A DNA stretch of 64,000 nt, taken from the NCBI RefSeq assembly GCF_017874735.1, contig NZ_JAGGLV010000012.1:152776-216775 (forward strand), given 5' to 3'. Origin of the DNA: Paenibacillus silagei. GTDB lineage: Bacteria > Bacillota > Bacilli > Paenibacillales > Paenibacillaceae. Of the stretch, positions 55,637-64,000 are shown piece after piece; the stretch's first letter is position 1; every line of letters starts with the position of its first letter. The translations under genes were made by a program, and so were the position numbers. Below the pieces are notes generated by a model that ran no database searches, had not been told where the DNA came from, and saw nothing but the letters and a program-made list of their open reading frames with translations.

Positions 55637-55688
55637 GGAAAGACCAGCATCTCGGTACAGCCCTGGTCTTTCCCGCCGATTCCGGCGG
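55637..55688 (-). promoter_or_regulatory. Two stem-loops between SBP and permease genes
   Basis: Directly after the SBP stop, CCGCCG-ATTC-CGGCGG (55673-55688) forms a 6-bp hairpin, then CTGGTCTTTCC/GGAAAGACCAG (55637-55673) an 11-bp stem. No strong T-run. Likely 3' protection of SBP mRNA or partial termination. Confidence 0.75.
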
Positions 55689-57401
55689 CTATTGGTTCGC
55701 CAGTTCGACCTTCGCTTTGACTTGCTCAGTGGTCCATTTCTCATAACCCGCAGTATCGAGCTTGCCGAATTCCTTCATGTATTCCTCCCAGACTGCTTCG
55801 AACTTATCGGGAGTCGTCAGCACCAGCTTAGGGAAATATTTCTTCGTCATTTCATCCTTGCTGGCTTCCCAGAGCTGTTCCGGGGAATTCTGCTCCTTCG
55901 CGAAGCCCCACGCCGGGAAGTATGGACGCGGAACCGGTTCAGCGAACAGCTGGCTGTAGGTCTGTACGCCGTATTTTTCTAAGATCGCCTTATCCTTGTC
56001 GGTCAGCGTCATCTGGAACACCTCCGGCTGGCTGGCAACATTCTTGGCATTTCCGTCAGCCAGGGTAGAAGTGGCATTATACATCGGCCAGTTCCAGCTG
56101 AAGTACTTGAAGCCGAAGCTCTCTCTGAACGGCTCGTCAATCTTGTCGATCTGCTCCTGCGTACGGTAGTAGCGGCCCTGTTCATTCACTTCATACGTCT
56201 CGCCCTTGATTCCCCAGGACATCAGGGTCTGGTTCTCTTCGGTCAGCATGTTGTCGAAGAACTGGATGATGCGGACCGGGTCTTTGGCACTGACGGTAAT
56301 CCCGATTCCGCGGTTCGTTACCAGGCCCCCAGGCGGATCAAGATAGGCATCCGGGGTGCCCTCCTCGAAGGTTACCGGCAGCGGGAAATACTTGAAGCCG
56401 TCCAGAGAAGGGTCTTTACGGGCGGCATCCTTCAGCACATTCAGCGCATTATCCACCTGCCAGCGGTAGTCGAAGAAGCCGAGCACCTTGTGGGAGGTTA
56501 ATTTGGCAATGTACTGGTCATAGTTATCGACGAAGGAGGCTTTATCGAACAGACCGGCAGCATTGAGGTCATTCAGCGCCTTCAGCCACTTTTTGGTGGA
56601 CTCGGCACCGGCATAGGTCTTGGCTTCCCAGGTGTTCGTATCCACTGTAACGTTACCGTCATTCGGATAGCCCATCAGATGCATCGGCGGGTTGGAGGTG
56701 GCGAAGAATCTCCAGTCATGCGTAAGAGAGACCATGCCCGTCAGATTCTCATCCTTGTGCTTGTCGCGGTAATTCTTAATCAGCTCTATATATTGATCCA
56801 GCGTCTTGATCTTCGGATAACCCGCTTCCTCCAGCACACGGCGCTGAACCCAGAACCCCGCACCGGCTTCCGGCTCAGGAATGAAATCGTTCACCTGGGC
56901 GGCAATCGGCAGGAAATAGATTTTACCGTCCTTGGAGCGCATCTGATTCAGCGATTTGCCGTAGACACGCTGGATGTTCGGCCCGTACTTCTCAATCAGC
57001 TCGTCGAGCGGGATGAATGCACCGGCATTCAGCACTTCCTCTATAGCGGCATCGGGAATCAGCACATCCGGGTAATCGTTGGCGGCAATCATTGTTCCGA
57101 TCTTAGTATTGAGGTCGCCCACCACGAATTCCAGCTTGAAATTGACACCGGTCTGATCCTCCAGCAGCTTGCCGATGGTCGTCTCATTGGTATTTCCGTC
57201 CTTTGAGCCGGCCACCCCGTTGAAGATTTTGAACGTTACCTTATCCTGCTTGGGTTCGGTCTCTGTGGTAGCGGCAGCGCTTGTCGGCTCCGTCGTCCCC
57301 GTATTCTTCTTGGCATTATTAGGCCCCGAGCAAGCCGTCACCACGGATAATGAGACGACTGCCGTCAGAGCGAGAAGCCATATTCTCTTGCTTTTACCCA
57401 T
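55689..57401 (-). CDS. Substrate-binding lipoprotein (LplA/YtcQ type)
   Basis: 570 aa from ATG at 57401 behind GGGGGAG. Lipobox SVVTACSGP, Thr/Glu-rich linker, then a long SBP (VTFKIFNGVAGSKDGNTNE; ANDYPDVLIPDAAIEEVLNAG; DPPGGLVTNRGIGITV). It follows the kinase gene by 102 bp, with a cre-like site in the gap, and feeds the LplB/C-type permease pair. Given the GH120 gene in the same cluster, xylo-oligosaccharides are the likely ligand (inference). Confidence 0.92.
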   Translation of the reverse strand: MGKSKRIWLLALTAVVSLSVVTACSGPNNAKKNTGTTEPTSAAATTETEPKQDKVTFKIFNGVAGSKDGNTNETTIGKLLEDQTGVNFKLEFVVGDLNTKIGTMIAANDYPDVLIPDAAIEEVLNAGAFIPLDELIEKYGPNIQRVYGKSLNQMRSKDGKIYFLPIAAQVNDFIPEPEAGAGFWVQRRVLEEAGYPKIKTLDQYIELIKNYRDKHKDENLTGMVSLTHDWRFFATSNPPMHLMGYPNDGNVTVDTNTWEAKTYAGAESTKKWLKALNDLNAAGLFDKASFVDNYDQYIAKLTSHKVLGFFDYRWQVDNALNVLKDAARKDPSLDGFKYFPLPVTFEEGTPDAYLDPPGGLVTNRGIGITVSAKDPVRIIQFFDNMLTEENQTLMSWGIKGETYEVNEQGRYYRTQEQIDKIDEPFRESFGFKYFSWNWPMYNATSTLADGNAKNVASQPEVFQMTLTDKDKAILEKYGVQTYSQLFAEPVPRPYFPAWGFAKEQNSPEQLWEASKDEMTKKYFPKLVLTTPDKFEAVWEEYMKEFGKLDTAGYEKWTTEQVKAKVELANQ

Positions 57402-57448
57402 TGCCTGTACTCCCCCTTGTATATTCATGGTTTAGTGCTTCTTTAGTA

Positions 57449-57462
57449 TAAAAGCGTTTTCA
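57449..57462. promoter_or_regulatory. cre-like site before the SBP gene
   Basis: TAAAAGCGTTTTCA fits the cre consensus TGWAANCGNTNWCA with one mismatch (A for G at position 2). It lies about 50 bp upstream of the SBP start, between kinase and SBP genes. Confidence 0.5.
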
Positions 57463-57503
57463 TTCCTCCGTTACCCGTGAAATTATGGCTTCTCCTTTGA
57501 AAA

Positions 57504-59246
57504 CTATGGATGAACTGGAATTCTCAGCTCAATCCGTGTCCCTTCACCCGGTCTGCTGTCCACCTGGAAGATTGCGCGCCTGCCATACAGCATCGTTACT
57601 CTGTAGATAACATTCTGTATTCCGATCCGCTCGCCGATAATCCCTTCCATGTCGAGGTATCCGTACAGAGTGTCAACCTGCTCACTGCTCATGCCAATCC
57701 CGTTGTCCGCCACTTGGAAGACCACCTCATCCCCCTCCATGCTGATGCGGATCTCAATGCTTCCGCCTTTTTTGAGCGGCTCGATGCCATGAATACTGGC
57801 GTTCTCCACGAAGGGCAGGAACACCATTTTGGGGACAACGCAGGCGTAGGCCTCAGGCTGCACATCGATATGATAGCTCAGCTTATCCTCGAACCGGTAT
57901 TTCTGGATATCCAGAAAACAGAGAATGAAGCCCAGCTCCTCCTCCACGCTCACCCACTCCTTATTCCAGGTCAGCGAGCTGCGCAGGATCATCGCCATGC
58001 TCTGGATGATTTTGGCCGTCTCGTTCTCCTGCTTCAGCAGGCTCCGCATCCGAATCGTCTCCAGCGCATTGAACAGGAAGTGCGGGTTAATCTGGCTCTG
58101 CAGAGCATTCAGCTGCGCCTTCCGCCGCTCCAGCTCCAGCGACTTCTTCTGAATCTCTGTAAGATACACATCGTTAATCAGGGCCTTAATCTGCATAATC
58201 ATACTGTTGAACTCCAGGGTCAGCTGGCCGATCTCATCGCGCGATTCCCCGTGCATGATCATCTGGAACTGCTGCGTCTTCACCTTTTTCATATGCTTCA
58301 GGATCTCAATAATCCGGAGGTTGATCGAACGGGTAATGATCAGAATAATAACGGTGGGGACAATCATCATCAGGCAGGCCGACCAGAGGATGAAATAACG
58401 GGATTTCAGCACCTCCTTGATGATCTCGTTCTCATTCACTGTGCCGACAATCCGCCAGCCGGACAGATAGCTGATACTGCCGTATTCCTTCTCGAAATCA
58501 ATGAGTTGCTCCTGCTTCAGGGAGGCATACAGCTGCCGGTCCTTCCCCTGCCAGTCTATGGCCTGGTTCGTCGTATATTCAATCCGGCCCTCCGGCCCCA
58601 GCAGATACACATCCCCCTGCACGTTCAGATTGGCGAAGACCTCCATCAGATCAATCGTCTTAAAATCAATCTTCACCAGCTTCTCCTTGACCATGCGGTC
58701 CGCGAAATAATCCATCCGCCGCAGCAGCGAGAACGACTGGAACCGGCCGCCTGCATCCTGGGTGCGGACGAACATCGGCTGGGAAGAGGCCTCCTGCATC
58801 CACTCTTTATACCAGACACTCTCCCGGACCTCCGCGGACAGAATCCCGATATTCCCAGAATTCAGCAGCGTGGGGTTATCCACATAGATGGTCTTGTTTT
58901 GCAGCGAGGAAGAGAACGGGGAATAGTTGTTCAGGGTGGACCTGAGATAGAGGTCGTAAGCCTCGACATAGTCTTCGGTCTGTGTGAAGTTACGGTCCAG
59001 CACCTCATTGGTCTTGTAATCCGCATAGAAAAAAGAGGACAAGCCCACGGCCTGATCCACCATCAGCCGGAACTCATTCTTAATCTGTTCCACCGCCAGA
59101 TCGATGTCCTTGATCCGCTGCGCCTTCACATTTCCGGTAATCGTGTTGTAGAAGATCACATTCGTGAGAATAATCGGAGCGATGACCCCGAGGAAATAGA
59201 CGAGGAACATTTTATTCCTGAGCCGGATATTATTCAGCAGCTTCAT
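57504..59246 (-). CDS. Sensor histidine kinase, YesM type
   Basis: 580 aa from ATG at 59246 behind GGAGGGGG; upstream codons overlap the regulator gene in another frame and are rejected. Membrane helix near 13-35, extracellular CACHE-like sensor, second helix near 285-305 (SACLMMIVPTVIILIIT), HAMP, QINPHFLFNALE (His about 389), HATPase_c with VFLPFVENASIHG and DNGIGMS. Here the regulator gene comes first, the reverse of the other pairs in the window. Probably controls the downstream importer and GH120 gene. Confidence 0.92.
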   Translation of the reverse strand: MKLLNNIRLRNKMFLVYFLGVIAPIILTNVIFYNTITGNVKAQRIKDIDLAVEQIKNEFRLMVDQAVGLSSFFYADYKTNEVLDRNFTQTEDYVEAYDLYLRSTLNNYSPFSSSLQNKTIYVDNPTLLNSGNIGILSAEVRESVWYKEWMQEASSQPMFVRTQDAGGRFQSFSLLRRMDYFADRMVKEKLVKIDFKTIDLMEVFANLNVQGDVYLLGPEGRIEYTTNQAIDWQGKDRQLYASLKQEQLIDFEKEYGSISYLSGWRIVGTVNENEIIKEVLKSRYFILWSACLMMIVPTVIILIITRSINLRIIEILKHMKKVKTQQFQMIMHGESRDEIGQLTLEFNSMIMQIKALINDVYLTEIQKKSLELERRKAQLNALQSQINPHFLFNALETIRMRSLLKQENETAKIIQSMAMILRSSLTWNKEWVSVEEELGFILCFLDIQKYRFEDKLSYHIDVQPEAYACVVPKMVFLPFVENASIHGIEPLKKGGSIEIRISMEGDEVVFQVADNGIGMSSEQVDTLYGYLDMEGIIGERIGIQNVIYRVTMLYGRRAIFQVDSRPGEGTRIELRIPVHP

Positions 59247-59265
59247 GCAGCGCCCCCTCCTGGCA

Positions 59266-60831
59266 TTAACGGTTGCCCGTCCGGTTTCTATATTCTGTAG
59301 GCGTTCTCTGCTCCAGCTTCTCGAACTGGGTGACGAAATAATCAGCATTCTTGAATCCGACCTGCTCGGCGATTTCATAGATCCGCAGATCGGTCTGCCG
59401 CAGCAGCTTCTTGGCCTCGGTGATACGCAGCTGGAGCAGATAGTCATTGAAGTACATGCCGTAATTCTTCTTGAACACCTGGCCAAGATAGGCTGAGTTC
59501 ATATAGAACTGGCCTGCGATCTGCTTGAGGTTCAGGTTCTCATGGAAGTTCCGGTCCACATAGCACTTGATCCGGTACAGCCCGCTGCTGCCGTAGCTCT
59601 GGTACAGCTCTTGAATCCGCTCCGCCGCTTCCAGCGCAAAGGCTTCGAACAAGGACCTCAGCTCCGCAAGGGTGATGTTATGATCCGGCCAGTTCATCAT
59701 CGGGACAAGGCTCGCCAGCTGCTTCTCATCCCCCTCCATGCTCCGTATAGTATGCAGCACACTATGGACGCATTGAATGGCTACGGCCTTCATCGCTTCC
59801 CGGGAGACCAGCTTCTCCTGAAATTCTGCGAACAGCTTACCGATCCCGCCCATGATCTCCGTGTGCTTACCCTCCTCAATCGCTTCAATCAGCGCCTGAA
59901 ACACCCTACTACTGGTATGGATGTAGTTCAGGGACAGACCGGCAATATCAGAGGACAGCAGAATCGGCTGGGCAGGCCGGACATATTTGTACTCCACAGT
60001 CTGCTTGGCCGAGGTATACGAATGCTTCAGCTCCTGAAGCGTGCTCACCGGCCTGCCCGCATACGCTTGAACCTGCAAGGGATAACGCTGATAGAGCTTG
60101 CTCAGACAATGCTCCAGGAAGCTGCGCAGCTCCCCTTCATGGTTCGCCAGATAATGTTCCGGCACAATGAAGCCGAAGAACCTCCGGTGCTCATAGATAA
60201 TAGGCGTCTCTGCTGTGAACTGCTGCACCGCCTGCCGGATCGCCTCCTTCAGCTCCGCCTTCCCGGGCATGGACTGCCCGCTCCAGGGGAACACATTGTT
60301 CACCTCCAGCAGCACATAGGTGAACTGGCGGGACCCCGCCTCTATCCACTGCTGCTCCCAGGCGTCTAGCACTTCATCCACCGCTTCCCCCCGGATCAGC
60401 GCCTCTACCCGCTTCACTCCCTCATGAATGCTCAGCCGGTCCTGGAGCTGCTTGCGCGCAGTGAATAAATCGCGGAACTTATGAAGCGCTTTCACAATTT
60501 CGTGCTCATTAATCGGCTTCAGCACATAGTCCAGCACGCCATACCGGACCGCCTGCTGGGCATACCGGAAATCGTTATATCCGCTGATAATGATAAATTC
60601 CGTTCCAAGCTGCTCCTCGGTCACCGCCTCAATCAGCCCGATGCCATCCAGGACCGGCATGCGGATATCGGTGATTACGAGCTGCGGCCGCTTGGCCCGG
60701 ATCAGCTCCAGCGCATCTTCCCCGTTGTCCGCCTCATCCACTATCCGGAATCCGCTGCCCTCCCAGTCAATCATTCCGATCAGACCCTTGCGGACAAACA
60801 GCTCATCATCGACAATAATGATCCCGTACAC
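59266..60831 (-). CDS. Response regulator, YesN type (receiver + AraC HTH)
   Basis: 521 aa from GTG at 60831, about 11 nt after GAGGAG; start is moderately certain. Receiver with VDDELF, phospho-acceptor in QLVITDIRMPVLDG and Lys in YVLKPINE; AraC double HTH at the C-terminus (LNLKQIAGQFYMNSAYLGQVF, YEIAEQVGFKNADYFVTQF). First gene of the kinase-importer-GH120 cluster. The promoter (-35 overlapping the GH43 stop) and a hairpin leader are upstream. Confidence 0.91.
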   Translation of the reverse strand: MYGIIIVDDELFVRKGLIGMIDWEGSGFRIVDEADNGEDALELIRAKRPQLVITDIRMPVLDGIGLIEAVTEEQLGTEFIIISGYNDFRYAQQAVRYGVLDYVLKPINEHEIVKALHKFRDLFTARKQLQDRLSIHEGVKRVEALIRGEAVDEVLDAWEQQWIEAGSRQFTYVLLEVNNVFPWSGQSMPGKAELKEAIRQAVQQFTAETPIIYEHRRFFGFIVPEHYLANHEGELRSFLEHCLSKLYQRYPLQVQAYAGRPVSTLQELKHSYTSAKQTVEYKYVRPAQPILLSSDIAGLSLNYIHTSSRVFQALIEAIEEGKHTEIMGGIGKLFAEFQEKLVSREAMKAVAIQCVHSVLHTIRSMEGDEKQLASLVPMMNWPDHNITLAELRSLFEAFALEAAERIQELYQSYGSSGLYRIKCYVDRNFHENLNLKQIAGQFYMNSAYLGQVFKKNYGMYFNDYLLQLRITEAKKLLRQTDLRIYEIAEQVGFKNADYFVTQFEKLEQRTPTEYRNRTGNR

Positions 60832-60868
60832 TTCAGCATCCACTCCTCCGGTAAGATCGTGAAACAAA

Positions 60869-60905
60869 GGGAATCCCCGGCCTAAGTAAACGGTCAAGGA
60901 TTCCC
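60869..60905 (-). terminator. Hairpin in the leader of the regulator operon
   Basis: On the minus strand GGGAATCC (60905-60898) pairs with GGATTCCC (60876-60869), followed by TTTGTTTC. It may terminate the GH43 transcript or act as an attenuator, since a promoter lies just upstream of it. Confidence 0.55.
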
Positions 60906-60919
60906 CGATGATAAGGAAT

Positions 60920-60948
60920 ATTATAGAGTTAGGCGGGCCCGTAGTCTA
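60920..60948 (-). promoter_or_regulatory. Predicted promoter of regulator-kinase operon
   Basis: -35 TAGACT (60948-60943), 17 bp, -10 TATAAT (60925-60920). The -35 includes the GH43 stop codon. Confidence 0.55.
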
Positions 60949-62760
60949 GCCTACGATGACTTCCATGGATACCTGCTTCAGGCCCGGATTCAGGTCCTTC
61001 TCCTCGGTAAGATCCAGAACTGGAGCACCATCAATGTCAAAATGCACACGGCGCAGGCCGGAGCTGCGCGGTCCCTCGATTCCCGGTCTGGCGTGGTAGG
61101 CGTTCCAGATGACCCCGTCCTCGTCCGTCACATAGGAATTATGACCCGGCCCGTATTCTCCCGGCACGCTTCTGGAGGTCAGCAGCGGATAATTGCCCTT
61201 GGTCCAGCTCTGGATATCCAGCAAATCTGCCCCCTTGTCTGCGGTCAGCAGACCGACCACATAAGTAGCATCCACCGCTGCACTGGCAAAAGTCACGTAC
61301 AGCTTCTCATCAGTGTACAGAGCGAACGGACCTTCATCCACGAACGTATGGTTATTGGCCCAGCCGTAATCCGGCCGGGTCAACAGCACCGGATCACTCG
61401 TCAGCCTCCACGGCTCCTGCGGGTCAATCGTGGCGATATAGACCCAGGCTCCAAGATCCACCGGCAGGAATTGGCGCTCCGACCATGCCGCATAGAGCTT
61501 ACCATTCCAGCGGATGACCGTCATATCCAGAGAGATCGTCTTGCCTGCTTCGCACAGATAGCTGCCGTCCTTCTTCACTACCCGGCGGGGCCTGGACCAG
61601 TCCGCAGCATTCATGGGATTTCCGCCGGGGCTCAGCTTCATCACATGCGACTCTTCGTGGAAGAATTCCCCTGGCGTTGCGGCATGGAAAATATACAGCT
61701 CGTCTTCAATGATATGGAGTTCCGGTGCCCACAGCAGGCCGCCAATCTCTTCATACGTGGAGGAATCGAGGATCAGGGCTTCCTCGGCAGTCACCAGCCC
61801 GGGAATCGTATTGGCTTCCCTCATATACAACGTATGTTCCTTATCCGCATCATTAGTCGCAATGAAATAATATTTCCCCCTCCACTCTGCAATGCAAGGG
61901 TCCGCACGGTTAAGTGCAACCGGGAATGGAAAGTGATCCTGATGGATCTCACCGGTGATGCTATAGGTTCCGGCCTTGTCCCAGTTGATGGCATCCGTGT
62001 TCCAATGGACTTTTTTGGCAGCCTGCGTTCCATCACTATATAGGGCCGTTGCCCGGACCCCCTTCACATCCTCCACCGATGCCGCATTCACACGGTCCGG
62101 TACTACGACAGCAATGTTCTCCGGCACCGTAAGCTTGCAAAAGAGTCTGCGGGCTATCTCAGGGGAGACAGCGATCCTATTACGCGGCTGGATTCCCTCG
62201 ATATCAGTCTGCACCGCTTCCAGCGTGAACGGCTCCGCCTCCACCGGTGCTGAGACATTCGTAAGGCTCATGATGTCGGCAGTGAAATTCTCGTAGCCCT
62301 GACCCTGCCCGTCTATCCATTGGATCAGGTAACCGTTTCGCTCCGGGTCGTAGGTGCAGGAGACATCGCTTACATGAGTGTCTGCCTTAAGCTCCAGCAG
62401 TCCAATCTCGCTGTATTGCAGCAGATCGGGAGAGGAGAACAGCAATACCTTGCCCTTGCTTTGTTCATCTGCTTCCCCGTCAGCCTCGGTGCGCACGGCG
62501 AGGACGCCGAAATTCCCGTCTGCCAAGTAGAAGAGATACGGCTGCTTCAAGCTTTTGGCCCGGAGCGTCCCATCCTCATTCTCCGTCGCCTTGGCGAACA
62601 GGACACCCGAGTTATGATTCAATGCCTGATACTGGCCCCTCTCCGTCTTGTAAGCCAGGTGCATACTATAAGCCAGCTTCGATGCATACACGATATCCTC
62701 CTGCGGCAGTCTTGTATAGCAAAGGATATCTTTCCGATCTTCGTTTTGTTGTGGTATCAT
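60946..62760 (-). CDS. GH43 family glycosidase, three-part
   Basis: 604 aa from ATG at 62760, 10 nt after AAGGAAGG; an ATG seven codons earlier lacks an RBS. Residues 1-200 are propeller-like (YLFYLADGNFGVLAVR), about 210-280 a bacterial Ig-like domain (GVRATALYSDGTQAAKKVHW), and about 285-595 a GH43 five-blade propeller. GH43 residues: Asp in NRADPCIAEW (about 285), Asp in SLDMTVIRW (about 410) and Glu in FVDEGPFALY (about 475). No signal peptide; probably a cytoplasmic arabinofuranosidase or xylosidase. Divergent from an AraC regulator. Confidence 0.88.
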   Translation of the reverse strand: MIPQQNEDRKDILCYTRLPQEDIVYASKLAYSMHLAYKTERGQYQALNHNSGVLFAKATENEDGTLRAKSLKQPYLFYLADGNFGVLAVRTEADGEADEQSKGKVLLFSSPDLLQYSEIGLLELKADTHVSDVSCTYDPERNGYLIQWIDGQGQGYENFTADIMSLTNVSAPVEAEPFTLEAVQTDIEGIQPRNRIAVSPEIARRLFCKLTVPENIAVVVPDRVNAASVEDVKGVRATALYSDGTQAAKKVHWNTDAINWDKAGTYSITGEIHQDHFPFPVALNRADPCIAEWRGKYYFIATNDADKEHTLYMREANTIPGLVTAEEALILDSSTYEEIGGLLWAPELHIIEDELYIFHAATPGEFFHEESHVMKLSPGGNPMNAADWSRPRRVVKKDGSYLCEAGKTISLDMTVIRWNGKLYAAWSERQFLPVDLGAWVYIATIDPQEPWRLTSDPVLLTRPDYGWANNHTFVDEGPFALYTDEKLYVTFASAAVDATYVVGLLTADKGADLLDIQSWTKGNYPLLTSRSVPGEYGPGHNSYVTDEDGVIWNAYHARPGIEGPRSSGLRRVHFDIDGAPVLDLTEEKDLNPGLKQVSMEVIVG

Positions 62761-62795
62761 GAATTCATAACCTTCCTTCATATTGATAATTACTA

Positions 62796-62880
62796 ATAAT
62801 AATAATCACGCACTGTTCGGTTAACCTTAGAATTCACTCTTATATCCACTATAAATTATAGAGATTCACCGAAATTCTAA
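62796..62880. promoter_or_regulatory. Divergent GH43/AraC promoters
   Basis: Plus strand: -35 TTAGAA (62827-62832), 17 bp, -10 TATAAA (62850-62855) for the AraC gene. Minus strand: -35 TTAACC (62824-62819), 17 bp, -10 TATTAT (62801-62796) for GH43. TTAGAATT (62827) and AATTCTAA (62873-62880) are inverted half-sites, and GGTTAACC (62819-62826) is a palindrome over the GH43 -35; either could be an operator. Confidence 0.5.
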
Positions 62881-62931
62881 CAATGATATTTACTGACCAT
62901 TAATTGATCTATCCGCAGAAAGGAGAAGCCC

Positions 62932-63723
62932 ATGCCCACAATTCATTACGTGGAATACGATGCCGCACATCCGGCTAATTTTGTCTACAGTATCCCCGAA
63001 GGACTGGACGCCTGGCTTCTTGTCCTGACCCAGACCCCGGCGGTGTTTGAAGTGGACGGTGAATTGAAGGAATTTCCAGCTCACTCTGTCGCTTTGTATC
63101 CTCCAGGGCGCAACATCTATTACCGCGCCTGCTCCCGGAGGTATGTCAACGACTGGGTGCGCTTCGATGCGGATGAATCGTATATCACCGAAAGCGTCCT
63201 GCCGCTGGGCAGCCCGTTCTCCCTGCCCGATCCCGGGTATTGCCATCAGCTGTTCCAGCTGCTGACGCTGGAGAACTCGTTCCAGAACGATTACCGGGAG
63301 CTGTCCATTGACTACCTGTTCCGCCTCTTGTTCAACAAGCTGTCCGAAGCGTCCCAGGACAAGCTGACGCCGCAGTATTATAATCTGCTGGAGCTGCGCA
63401 AGACGCTGTACAGCAATCCGGGCCACCCTTGGACTGTATCCTCAATGGCCGGGTATCTGCACATCAGCACCGGCTACCTCCAGACCATCTACAAATCCGC
63501 CTTCGGCATCTCCTGCATGGAGGATGTCATCCAATGCCGGATTCGGCTGGCCAAGGAGAAGCTGGGCTTCGGCCAGCATAAAATCGCCGAGATCGCCGCC
63601 CTCTGCGGCTACGCCAATGTCGAGCATTTCTGCCGCCAGTTCCGCCAGCTGACCGGCTTCTCCCCCCGCGCCTACCGGGAGCGTCTGGCTTCCAAGCAAC
63701 CGCTGATTCGGAAGGGGGAATAG
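62932..63723 (+). CDS. AraC-family transcriptional regulator
   Basis: 263 aa. An N-terminal cupin-like sugar-binding domain (about 1-150; VFEVDGELKEFPAHSVALYPPG) is followed by an AraC double HTH (about 165-258; WTVSSMAGYLHISTGYLQTIY, AEIAALCGYANVEHFCRQF). GAAAGGAG precedes ATG. Divergent from the GH43 gene, which it most likely activates in response to an intracellular pentose or related sugar (inference). Confidence 0.92.
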   Translation: MPTIHYVEYDAAHPANFVYSIPEGLDAWLLVLTQTPAVFEVDGELKEFPAHSVALYPPGRNIYYRACSRRYVNDWVRFDADESYITESVLPLGSPFSLPDPGYCHQLFQLLTLENSFQNDYRELSIDYLFRLLFNKLSEASQDKLTPQYYNLLELRKTLYSNPGHPWTVSSMAGYLHISTGYLQTIYKSAFGISCMEDVIQCRIRLAKEKLGFGQHKIAEIAALCGYANVEHFCRQFRQLTGFSPRAYRERLASKQPLIRKGE

Positions 63724-63848
63724 CGGGAGTGTAATAGGGTCGGAGTTAGACGAGGCTAAAGTGGGAGTTAGTTAGGAGTATGGCAAAGAGTATGTGGAAA
63801 TGTGAATACATCGTTGCTCCAACTATGGGCACCCTCTCGCCGCCGCCC

Positions 63849-63913
63849 AATGTAATCGGTTTTTCGATTACATTCCATCCTCGCGCCTCCGCCTAGCCCA
63901 ATGTAATCGGTTT
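63849..63913. repeat. 51-bp-period repeat fragment D
   Basis: One full core AATGTAATCG-GTTTTT-CGATTACATT (63849-63874), identical to array A, and a second core starting at 63900, exactly 51 bp later, that breaks off after AATGTAATCGGTTT. Flanking sequence keeps the CGCCTCCGCC spacer motif. The remaining bases to 64000 contain no recognised feature. Confidence 0.85.
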
Positions 63914-64000
63914 AATACGAAAATAAAAGTACCGGGAAATGTGCCGCAGACTGGATTTTGACAAAAAAAGACCCACCGCCCCAAAAGAACGTTTCGTTTT

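Noticed and set aside
57510..59300. 596-codon plus-strand frame opposite the YesM-type kinase
   Set aside because: Antisense shadow of a well-supported kinase; composition is Leu/His/Gln-rich as expected from the complement.

Overview
The window looks like a chromosomal stretch from a Paenibacillus-type Gram-positive bacterium. Supporting signs are GGAGG-type ribosome binding sites with many TTG/GTG starts, lipobox lipoproteins, a three-SLH-domain surface glycosidase, YesM/YesN-type two-component systems and a CcpA-type cre box. No rRNA, tRNA, CRISPR, phage or transposase gene is visible. Nearly all of it serves sensing, degradation and import of plant polysaccharides, with a xylan bias.

Layout. 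1-1942: end of a sensor kinase and its AraC-type response regulator. 2442-8176 (minus): CUT1 sugar importer with two substrate-binding proteins (SBPs) and two permeases, plus an Eis-like acetyltransferase. 8778-12187 (minus): its probable kinase/regulator pair. 12622-17871 (plus): giant SLH-anchored clan GH-A-like glycosidase. 17987-20071: aldo/keto reductase, divergent TetR regulator, small Cys protein. 20103-23863: GH27 and GH5-ricin enzymes. 24014-29114 (minus): SBP-kinase-regulator operon. 29228-43313 (minus): ten-gene locus with two SBPs, two permease pairs, an NHL/TPR protein, a YIP1 protein, a DUF5696-like lipoprotein and a GH10 xylanase. 43567-48842 (plus): regulator with a degenerate receiver, then an Lpl-type importer under a cre site. 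48956-50795 (minus): esterase and double-GNAT protein. 51457-60831 (minus): regulator, kinase, SBP, two permeases and a GH120 beta-xylosidase. 60946-63723: GH43 enzyme and divergent AraC regulator.

How it fits together. Surface or secreted enzymes cut the polymer, SBPs capture oligomers, permease pairs import them, and presumably intracellular GH120, GH27 and GH43 enzymes finish the job. No importer ATPase is encoded in the window, so a shared MsmX-type ATPase elsewhere is expected. Each locus has its own AraC-type regulator; in two cases I can see direct repeats at 21-22 bp spacing next to weak -35 boxes that fit as their operators.

The least explained structures are non-coding: two ~397-bp terminal-inverted-repeat elements flanked by CTAG and fused to the stop codons of two different response-regulator genes; four arrays of hairpin repeats that share an exact 51-bp period but have different hairpin sequences; and a perfect 35-bp palindrome before the esterase gene. 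Among proteins, the NHL-YIP1-DUF5696 envelope module inside the importer locus is the best candidate for an undescribed system.
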